Below the pieces are notes generated by a model. The model searched no databases, was not told the origin of the DNA, and saw only the letters and a list, made by a program, of their open reading frames with translations. From assembly GCF_964204645.1 (NCBI RefSeq), contig NC_134029.1:23764450-23828449 (forward strand): a stretch of 64,000 nucleotides of DNA. Reading direction: 5' to 3'. Positions 54,582-64,000 of this stretch are shown in pieces. Made by a program: the position numbers and the translations under genes. The stretch is from Tubulanus polymorphus (Eukaryota > Nemertea > Palaeonemertea > Tubulaniformes > Tubulanidae). Every line of letters starts with the position of its first letter. The stretch's first letter is position 1.

Positions 54582-57500
54582 TCTTTTCATAAAAAACCAA
54601 AACCTTAGGAATATCTTAGTGAATTGAATCTTATTGAATTATCGTAAATGTGGTTTAATAGATTATTATGTATACTTGAACTCGATTGCGGTGAATCGTT
54701 GGTTTCCCCTGAAATTCATTCGTTCTCGTAGCTTTTCGTACGCGACCATAAATCGTTTGTAGTTCGTTTGGTGGCAGCCATTAATCCATCGTTATTGAAA
54801 ATCAATGTGTGTTTTTGACGCGCGTACGAAAAATTTGCTTAAAAACTGGAAGCTGGATTTCTTCTTATAAACTCGGTGTGCGTTCATCATCTTGTATACG
54901 ATATTTATATATTTATAATGAATTTCATTTTATTATTGATTCTCAGTCTTAATCGTGTTACTACTATATCGGTTTTTACCGTTGTTTGAAGTGGTTTGGT
55001 TATATTTGATAAACTCTTAAGGGAAACACCGGTCCGTCGGGGGTTCCGTCGCTCGAAATGTACCGACGATATTCTAGAGATGATTCGAGCGTGGAATTCC
55101 CGGCGCTGCTGCTGCTGCTGCTAGCATTGCTCCTGGTTTGTGATTGATTGATTATACATACATAGTTTAAATCGTGTAATTTGGTGAATCGTGTAATTTG
55201 GTGAAATGATATTTTTTTTTAAAGGAAACAGATAATTTATAATTTAATACTTTAAATCATGTCACACGAAAGTATCCACCTTTTTAATGTGTATTTGTTT
55301 TACATTACGTATTTTACAAACTGTTTATGTATAGGAGAAATGAAGATATTTGCTGCCTGGATAGAAATTCATGAACCTCTTTCTCGATTATCATTTAGCA
55401 ATTGTTATTTTTGTACTTTGTCGTGCAACAATTTTATCCGCTTATCGTATTAAAATCCATTCCGACTATACTATTTTCAAAAAAGGCTCATGATTATTCC
55501 GGTGGCGAGATCTTATTTCGAGGCTATTTTTAACCGAGAAAAAACCAAATCTGCGAAAGAAGCGTTTAATCAATTTAATAGACGAACTTCGTAGCTTTAT
55601 ATAAAAATGATTGGCTGAGATAACGATGTTTAAAATGTTGACACGTTATAAGCACAAATACAGTGAAGTTTTTAAGATGGATAATTAATTAATAATGTGA
55701 GATGTAAATCTGCCCTTTGTCGCGGCTTTTCTCGTTTTCAAACTGCCGAAATATCGGCAAAATTTCGAAACAATGAAACGAAACTTTCGCGTAGACGGGG
55801 AACGCCGCCGCTGTACAAAGGTTGTGTTATTTGAGAATCTAGGAATCTTCTTAGAGAAAATGACGATAGATAACGATCAAAGCTAAACATGAATCACCTG
55901 CGTTTTTGTTCTTCGAGTTGTTTTTTTTTTTCTCATTTTTATAACCGAAGCCATGAGCAACTTTTTCAAGCTTTGTACGTCTGGTATTTTCGCCATTTAT
56001 CTGCACAATTAATAAAACTGTGCGCAGAGAAGAAGAGAGGGTTCAGAAAATTATGTGTATTTTTTGTGTCACTTTTTACGGTTTACTATCGTAGACTTTT
56101 TTTTACAAGTGGAATGTGCATGCCAATACTTATTTACGATGACAGAATATGCATTTTAAGTACTGGCTCGGAAAATGTGGTATATTTTACAATGTTTACA
56201 ATGTTTATGTGATCAAAGGACAAGGGTACTACTATATACAGTGCATTTGCGATTCAACCAATTTACAAAAGTGTTTGGAGTCCAATTATTCATCTGCAAA
56301 AATGATAGAAAAATTGCATTTTCTCGATTAAACTTTTATCCATATTTTCCTGATGAATGAATGCAGGTATATGACTTTATTTGTAATTAGGTGAAATATA
56401 TCGCTGAAATCTAATCAACGGATATGATCAAATATTGTAATATTATTACAACGTTTATTACTGATATTTATTATCAGTTTATTAATGAAAGTTTTAAACG
56501 ATTAGGAGTTTTTAAAGGTGATTCTTGTTACGCGCTATTAAATAATTATTTTCGTCGTCAGTTGAACATCGTAAAATGAATGATAACACTTATCGCAGAT
56601 ATTGTTCTCTAAGACGGCTTCGCGGCTGCTGATCCAACCAAACGATAAAACGGCTCTGATTTTTAGAGTTGACGAACAAATGCTCCACGTTCCTCGGATC
56701 ACTGGCAGCTGCGATGAATCTAATATCAAATCTTCCTTGTCTCATTCGGTGTTCGGTTGAAATACGAATTGCTCGGCTCGAAGCTGAACTCGACTTTGTG
56801 TTGCGAGACAGACACACAACGTCAGTCCATTATGTTGTTGTTGTGGGTGTTAAAAAAATCTTTTTATAAGGCAGCATATTATCCATAAAAATCGTACATT
56901 ACGATCGGCGATAAAAATTGATTTTAAAATGTGGCAAATTCTTTCATCGGAGTAAAATTGTGCTTGTTTTTGATGGGATATCCGATCACGATTGATGTAC
57001 GTTCGATGTTTATATATCGCCTGGCTAAATCTATAATTGATTTTTACATCTATTACGTAAATTGCATTCCTCGTTAATGATTATAACGATCTTGTATATA
57101 GATATAATATAAGCTAATTAATTATATTATTAATGAGCAGATTGTTTATTGTAATAATGTTATATAATACTGTGACTGAGTTGTTTGTTACGTAAAGAAG
57201 AGACAAGCATGAAATCCATCGTCGGAGAAAGATTATTCTGTACTTGAAAAAAATTATGAAAAGAAAACAAACAAAAAAATATTGAAAACGTTTAAAAAAA
57301 AGAAAACAGCAAAAAATTGTAAAATGCTTTTTGCAGTGAATTGAGTGATGGGAACATTTTGGTTTATTGTTCGCCTTAGCCCTGTCTCATTATTAAAAAA
57401 AAAAAATGTTTTGATCTTGTTGAATGGAATTATGGATTTGGGATATTTTTTTGCATTAAGAAGGTCAACAATAATCTATGTATGAAGTTCCACCTGATAG

Positions 57501-57589
57501 ATGATGACACTAATTCGATACTCGTTATTTTTAAGTACTCAAAGATGTGGACTTTGTTATGTGTGATTATTTATGTCTCATCATATTAT

Positions 57590-57595
57590 AATAAA
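57590..57595 (+). terminator. Poly(A) signal AATAAA, candidate for LARP6
   Basis: AATAAA about 3.4 kb after the stop. Earlier polyadenylation sites are possible. Confidence 0.35.
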
Positions 57596-58263
57596 ATGTT
57601 GATGTTTTGATGTTTGGAAATTTTAAAGGTTTTATTTTGTTGTCTATGGTTTTTGTTTTTCCCAATCAGGAGATCAGTTCTCTTGTAGGAAATGTCCATA
57701 TCAGGTTTCGAACGCAGTCTCACAGCTTAAGGCCAAACATTTGATATCGAACAACAGAATGGAGTGATGAATAATGACAAGAGATGTGAAAATGAGCTCT
57801 ATTGGAGTCCGAAGTGATACTGTTAACCTCAGAACCTAACGACTATCTAATGGTGATCTCAGATTTTATGTCTCGCTACAGAATGTACCGGTAATTTAAA
57901 CAGTTATTTTATAGTGCTTCAATCAATTCTGGACTTATTTGCTCGGATTTATTAAGGAAACTGAATTTCACTGGCTTCAACTGGACACCTTAATATTTTA
58001 ATTGAGTCTGGAAACTGGTTCTAAATACACCGACAAATTCAGCAGAATGAATGACTGTTTAGGAGGAATGTGAGGGGGGCCGGGAATGGACTGAGCTAAT
58101 GCGGTCCGGTCATGCGTTAAGTTGTTATCTCGGATGAGGTGGCTTCATACATGTTAGTGTATAAGATGGACAACGACATGTCGCAACATTTTAAATAACG
58201 GGTTTCAATTCTTTCATTGGTCGATACTGGGATCGGAAAAGAATGAATTTGTGAGGTAAACAC

Positions 58264-58305
58264 AACGAAACCAAGTTAACGAAACCAAGTTAACGAAACC
58301 GATGT
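58264..58305. repeat. 14-bp tandem repeat, 3 copies
   Basis: AACGAAACCAAGTT occurs twice exactly and a third time as AACGAAACCGATGT. Confidence 0.85.
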
Positions 58306-58325
58306 AATGCACGACAATAGAATTA

Positions 58326-58331
58326 TTTATT
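58326..58331 (-). terminator. Poly(A) signal AATAAA, candidate for YTHDC2
   Basis: AATAAA on the minus strand about 870 bp after the YTHDC2 stop codon. Confidence 0.35.
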
Positions 58332-59198
58332 TCTATTTGAACTGTACAATAACAATTGGATGATAAAACAACTTTCATACTATAAATATGTTTTACAATC
58401 AATTAAAACAACAAATACAAAGCAGAGAAAATTCTGCTGAAAACTAACACGTTATACAACATTATTACGAGCAAGTTCTTTAATCACATATAAACTGATT
58501 GTTAACACAAACTATTATTTCGCTCATATCATTCTTCATCTAATTCGCTGCTTTCATTGATAAACTTGAACATTAGAAATTGATTATCATTAAAAATTAA
58601 ATTTGTGCAGATATGAATCTATATATATCATATACCCTTAATATTCGTTTTCGTTGATTATCATCAAAAATGAAGAAATTAATGCAGATATAAATCTCTA
58701 TATCAAACCCTCCAGTCGTAATCGTTCTTTAAGATACGTTCTCATAATGTCATCAACGCGTAACACTTCAATCACTGAATACTGAAACTCGCTCAAGTCG
58801 TCATAGCTGCAACAATCATTATTGTTGAAGACTTATCCTAACGACGACTTACGATTAGTAGGAAATACCAATTCACATCTCAAAATAGAGTCAACTGCTG
58901 CAACAAGGTGATGACTTATTCGGTGGTGATATTAACCGAGTTTGACTTTATCTTGACATTAATAAAGCTAGTATTTATCATTGAGTAACGGTAATAACTT
59001 AATCTGTATCAGAAATCACAAAACAGAATCAAGACCAGAAAGTCTCGAAATAGGAAACAATTTTTAATAATGAAACCGAATATGAAAAGATTTTTAAGAT
59101 AAGATGAATTAAATGCAACAAGTTGATTGGACAGATTAATGATTGCCGTGATTAATTCTCAAATATTACCATTTCAGTGAAATCAACGTACGACGTGT

Positions 59199-62100
59199 TT
59201 ATTTCGGGAATTTGAAGTATTGTCCTGCGCCGGCGCCCCCGCGTGGTGAATTATGTCGTTGTTGAGGTGATGAATTATTTCCTCGTTGTAGAATGACGAC
59301 GTTCTGCTGCGGTGAATTATGGGATTGCGGAGGCGATGGGGAATTGAAATTCGGCATCTGCCGAGGCCCGTACGGAGAATGATGCGGGTATGAACCCGGA
59401 AACACAGCGGCCGGCGGAGAACTCGAATCCGACCCGCGACTCTCGCAATTACGTTCAGCGCCTTTCGGTGGAATGTTCGGTAGTCGGTCCCACAATGCGA
59501 TTAACTGTTCCCCGACTGTCGGCTCAATTTCCTAAAATTAATGAAGATCTATTCAGCAATCATCTATTCATAATGATGTGACCCATCGTAGCTCAAATTC
59601 GCGCAGTCCTGCCTGGCAGTGGCTGTCTCCACAGTGTATCTACGTTGCTCTACGATCCTGTGTAACCACCCACCCAGACACGTTCATTCAAATTCGCGTG
59701 ACTTTTGCCGACACAACTACTAGCGGCATTTTTGCCTATGTTCAAACTGCGATATCTCAGCAAATAAACAACCGATTTTGATAAATAAACTATCTACACT
59801 AACCTGGTTTAAAGTCACAGTGATTTAAAAGTATTGAGAAAATGTCGTTCGTGTCTTAGTGTCTGTGGTACATCAGACACTAAGGTTCTTGGTGAAAGCT
59901 CAAACTGCCTCAGAATTTGCTGTATTCTAATAAACTGTAATTCTTACCTGTCCATCACGACTCACTTGGACACGCCTATTTTCATTCCAAGGATTTATCA
60001 AATAATGCGTTTGTTGAAATGGTAAATTTGCTCTATGACGAAATAAAGATAAGATCAGTTAACTGTTTCTGGGTCAGATAGATACCGAACGCGAATCATC
60101 GATCATTTGAATACCTCTTGATCCATTCGACGACGAAATTTGAACCCTGTCCGGAGCCGCTGAACTCTTGCGATCTCTCCTTCCCCGGCAGGGATATCAT
60201 TCGTGCGTAACCCTGGAAATGACCGCTGCCTTGAACGGAGAATACCAGATAGACTTCTTTACCTTCCTACAGAAATAGAAATACATGTTAGAAACATTTC
60301 AGTACATGTAGCATCACTACTACAGGGTGGCCACTCATTATCTTTCCCTGACTATTCCCAGACATGTAGCGTATTTTCTCAAACTCAAGAATTCACATCA
60401 ACTAACACAGTCAAATACGTAAGACATAGGCAGAAACTGTTTGACTTTATGCGCGATCTAGCATTCTCAAAACCTCAAATTCCCTAACTAAAAAGAATTT
60501 TTCTAAGAAAATCTTTTCTATAAACATTTCCCCGACTTTACCCTGATTTCCAGTGACCACCCTGTACGACATAGTACTCGTAAAAATGTTTGAAATCTTG
60601 CCTTGTAATATTTGATAAGTTTAGCCTCTTTAGCCTGCGGTACTGCCCAGATACCCTTCATATAGGAAATATCCAAACTTTTGTGATTGCTGCTTTTAAT
60701 CACGAAAAATCTACAAAACAAAACGGAAATTCATTAATACGAGCTACAAATAAAAGGTATTCGTCGTAAATAGAACAACTTTCCGGCTGGAACGAACCTA
60801 GAAGGATGAAGTAAACTGCCAGGATCGGCAAATCTTCCCGGTGAATTCAACGGTTGTGGACTAGTACACGGTGTACTAGAGGCACTACCTCGTAGACTAC
60901 TCTGACCACTTCCACCGCTCAACGAACCATGACCACTCCCACTACCTGATCTAACAGACGACATATCAAATCTCTCATCGGAACCACGTTCTGTAATATC
61001 ACAAATTATTAAACTAACGCCCGAAATGAGTCGGTCAGTTGTTAGATACTTCAATAGAATATTGACATCCACTTGAGTAGAGGCAGCAGATATTTTAGAA
61101 GGGGTGGCTGATTTTCAGAGGGGTGGATGTAGAAATGAAAGGGGTGGCTGCCCCTCTTAAACCTACTGTGGAGAAAACTGCAAAACTTACTGAAAAGTAG
61201 ATCCTTGCGTTTCGGAGGAGTTGCAGATCTCCACATTTTGCTATTACTATCCGAATATGGGCTGCAACGCCAGTTTTTACTGCCAGACGATGAGGAATCA
61301 TCAGATGTAATATCTCCGTCGAACGACGCACGCCAATTACTATCACCAGCTGCGCATTCATTAGCTGAAACAAAACATACATCATAAGATAAAAAACCCA
61401 CTGTTTACAAATTAAAAGAAATCTACAATCGAGAATTTATTTGTTGAAACAATCTAGAATGTAAAAATGTTTTAACAAATAAATTCTCGATTTTAGATTT
61501 CTTTTAATTTGTAAATAGTGGGTTTTTATCTTATCATCTGTTCACCAGTTTGAGTGTGGTTATCATTCTAAAACATACATCAGTAATAGTGTGTGATTAC
61601 GTATCGATTAGCTGAATTAGTTTGGAAGACTTCAATCAAACATCTCCTGAAGACACACTTACACATAGGTCTTGGTCTCTGTCCGATTCCGGCTGGTTGC
61701 TGTAATCCGAGCGCTTGTTCTTCGTTAGTTAATACGTTAATTACCGTACGAATAACGTTCTCATCGACCGGCGACCACGGTTTAGCCGGAGCGCGCATCC
61801 TCCGTAAGAATAATGAATGCCATTTCTGTCTGAGTTGCAGCGCCAGTGAGGCAGCCTATTAGAATCATACAACAGCTCTTTAGTAAGTTACCGGTTACAT
61901 GGAATACATCAGGGGCCATGTTTTATAGACTGGCATTAGGCTTAAGTTGATACCAGTCTTCTATAAAACCAGACCCAGGAAAACAGGGTCTCATTGCGAA
62001 ACAGCGAGTTAGATATAACTTATAGAGTCAATTCTCAATCATTTTCAACCTTGGAAACTATAACTAGTGGTAAATATAATTTGGACACAGTTTCACCAAA

Positions 62101-64000
62101 ATAATTAACTGAACTAATCAAGGAATTGAGAGTTTATCCTTATTGTGAAACTTGGACCTTGTTTTCACTTTGAGTGGAATCAGTTCGTTTCAAAATCTTA
62201 AAAGAGTCAAATCTATGTAGAATAGGGTCTGAAGGTTTTACGCACCTCTGAGTCAACTTTGAAAGCGATGAAGTCATCGATTTTGATCGTAGTTTTAGAT
62301 GAAGTTCCTTCGATTTCGTTTTCGCCATCGCTTTCACTACTCAATACATCACCTGTATAATAATCACCACTTCCATCTATAAAACACATACAAAACCAGT
62401 TTATAGTTTCAAATCATTAAATCTACAGTGTAACAAATGAAGGGAGAATCAGGGTGACGCCACTTTTATTTGACTTGCTTGTTCCCTGACTATTCCCTGA
62501 CATGCACGTTGTTTTCCCTGACTCGATCTGCTAAGAATCCAATCAATTAACACATTCAAATACCGGTACTTAAGACATAGACGGAAACTGTTTGATTTTT
62601 TACAAATTTACTTTACTTTTTTCCTGATTTTTAGCTTCTTTACAAAATTCCCTGACTTTTTTAAAGAAAATAAAATTTCGTGACTTTTCCATGGATTCCC
62701 TGATTCGCAGCAGGTAGGTGGCGACCCTGAGACTGACGATTAAAACATGAAAGAATGATAAAATGATAATTACCGAATCCAGGAGGAATATGCGGAGGTA
62801 AAGGCATCGATTCCGTCGTATTCACGGCTTCTACCGGTAATTTCGCCGGTCCGGTAAAAATACAAACGGCGATCGGAGAAACAACCGAACAACACCTGAC
62901 GTGAGCCATCCTGTGAGATCGTGTCATTTCCTCGAATAACAACCAATCAGTCGGTAACGACTTCACGACGTCTCGATACGAACTGTCGACTCCTGGATGT
63001 AGAACTGATGAATAATGCAAGCGAACTTTACTCTCCTTCCTGAAAATTCATTAAATTTCTTGAAAGTTAAAAGGGTAAATAACTTGGTTAACAAGCAGGA
63101 CCCAGTTCCACAGTTGTGAGTTAGAGTTAACTCTTAGTTAAAGTTAGTTCATTTTCAATGAGTCAAATCTTAACTCGGAACTGTGGAACTGGACCCAGGT
63201 TCTACTAACTACAACAGTTCAAAATCATCTTTCTCACAATTACTTACAATGTTGTCAGTTTCTTTTTGTCCTGGTCGACCCTGATCAAGTTCGGGTACAT
63301 GCCCGCTAACAACGCCGCTTTCACGACGGCCCAGTTTTCAGAATTCGTATTCAAATCGCGTATATCGCCTCCTCCGCGGGCGCGAACGAACCCGGACGCC
63401 CTCAGCTGACCGAGGAGTTGAGTTCTACGAAAATAAATATACCCTCAAAATATCATACGGGTAACATATTGAACAGGGCAGCCACCTTTCCCCGAATTTC
63501 GATAGAAATCGATATTCATACCTCATTCCTAGAATCATCTCCATCGTAGCGCCAGAAATGAAGTTCTTGTCGCAGAATGATTTTTCCCAGCCGTCTGCGC
63601 GGGCTTTCTGCCACGACTGGAACGCTCGTAGTAACGCCATGTGATCGCTGAAAGTTCCCGCCGCGAAGCTCTTGCGGGAAAGCATACTGGCTCGCTTCTG
63701 TGAGGGCTGAGTGGCGAGATTAACTGTAGGACAGAGAAAACTGTTACATCATAAGAGATCGTTAAAACTCGATTTAGAGATTGTTTAGAGCTAGCGAAGT
63801 GGAGTTATTTATCAGTGTTTGATAGACAGTGCCTGGTAGCCGGGCCCAAACATTGTGCATTCATTGACCAGGTACTCTTGATTGTACCGGACATCAGTTA
63901 AGGCACTTTAATCAGAATTCATTCGTTACAATTCATTCTCATTTTGTGACCAGTCGTTTGTATTGAATTCAGAGATGAAGGTTAAGACGACTTACACGGG
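59199..64000 (-). CDS. YTHDC2: YTHDC2, m6A-binding RNA helicase, C-terminal half (12 exons, 5' end off window)
   Basis: YTHDC2 is a 3'-5' RNA helicase with a YTH m6A-reader domain, needed for the switch to meiosis in animals. Coding exons in transcript order: 63996->64000, 63522-63723, 63248-63424, 62774-63039, 62246-62376, 61663-61855, 61191-61364, 60798-60990, 60602-60710, 60115-60266, 59948-60032, 59199-59531 (about 673 codons). The first full exon starts in the helicase-associated region (QKRASMLSRKSFAAGTFSDHM). Further on are GQLRASGFVRARGGGDIRD, SLPTDWLLFEEMTRSHR, RRMRAPAKPWSPVDE and QQPAGIGQRPRP. The YTH domain begins RFFVIKSSNHKSLDIS. It keeps the aromatic-cage tryptophans in KGIW and VEWIKR, plus VYLVFSVQGSGHFQGYARM. 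A Pro/Gln/Ser-rich tail of about 85 residues extends past the human C-terminus. The exon 60602-60710 ends at a GC donor. Confidence 0.95.
60323..60564. repeat. Inverted-repeat element rich in TTCCCTGACT
   Basis: The ends CAGGGTGGCCACT and AGTGACCACCCTG are inverted repeats. The interior has TTCCCTGACT/CCCCGACTTT motifs. It fills most of a YTHDC2 intron (60267-60601). Confidence 0.75.
61384..61534. mobile_element. Near-perfect hairpin element with CATC target duplication
   Basis: Two arms of about 67 bp are almost exact inverse copies (ATAAGATAAAAA...CGAGAATTTATTTGTT and its complement) with a short AT-rich loop. CATC flanks both sides (61380-61383, 61535-61538). It lies in a YTHDC2 intron. 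Confidence 0.8.
61911..61979. repeat. Short foldback, GGGGCC...TTTTATAGACTGG family
   Basis: AGGGGCCATGTTTTATAGACTGG faces CCAGTCTTCTATAAAACCAGACCC. It is related to the 30193 element. Confidence 0.65.
62450..62729. repeat. Second TTCCCTGACT inverted-repeat element
   Basis: The ends CAGGGTGACGCCAC and GTGGCGACCCTG pair. Internal TTCCCTGACTATTCCCTGAC is shared with the 60323 copy. It lies in a YTHDC2 intron. Confidence 0.75.
63098..63199. repeat. GAGTTAACTC-family foldback copy
   Basis: AGGACCCAGTTCCACAG faces CTGTGGAACTGGACCC. An internal deletion relative to the 54467 copy removes part of the second arm. It lies in a YTHDC2 intron. Confidence 0.8.

Larger units (their letters stand above)
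54205..59198. other. LARP6 3' UTR and LARP6/YTHDC2 convergent region
   Basis: No coding sequence is recognised. A foldback copy (54467-54581), short CTG repeats near 55108 and homopolymer-rich AT DNA are present. AATAAA at 57590 is a candidate LARP6 end. A minus-strand AATAAA at 58326-58331 is a candidate YTHDC2 end. Confidence 0.5.

Overview
The window is nuclear DNA from an animal. It has multi-exon genes with GT-AG introns, vertebrate-like orthologues, long AT-rich introns and many short palindromic transposon remnants. Gene content (CERT, FAM221B, CWH43, ABHD8, LARP6, YTHDC2 and others) and repeat style point to a non-vertebrate bilaterian. A lophotrochozoan (mollusc, annelid or similar) or an invertebrate deuterostome fits best, but the sequence alone does not settle which.

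Layout. Bases 1 to about 15,390 hold no gene I can recognise. They contain a 40-bp minisatellite, foldback repeats, a LINE-like tail, a degenerate tRNA-like sequence and two weak coding candidates. From 15.5 kb on the DNA is gene-dense. In order: CERT1 (+, 13 coding exons, 608 aa), a single-exon mitochondrial EF-Tu (-), FAM221B-like (+, 7 exons), CWH43/PGAP2IP (-, 14 exons), ABHD8 (+, 4 exons), GUF1/EF4 (+, 17 exons), DCTN3 (-, 7 exons), LARP6 (+, 2 exons) and the 3' half of YTHDC2 (-, 12 exons, cut by the right edge). I traced exon borders by hand; every junction keeps phase, and the lengths match the known families closely.

Organisation. Three neighbouring pairs are head-to-head with short shared upstream regions: TUFM/FAM221B, CWH43/ABHD8 and DCTN3/LARP6. 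CERT1/TUFM and LARP6/YTHDC2 converge. Two genes serve mitochondrial translation (EF-Tu and EF4/GUF1). Two touch ceramide or GPI lipid biology (CERT1, CWH43). Two bind RNA (LARP6, YTHDC2). I see no operon, CRISPR array or prokaryotic feature.

Most notable points: a divergent, intronless mitochondrial EF-Tu with a lysine/arginine-rich C-terminal tail; upstream ORFs before GUF1, CERT1 and ABHD8; a GC-AG intron inside the YTH domain; and several foldback (MITE-like) families, including one nested insertion. I did not find a convincing wholly new biological system.
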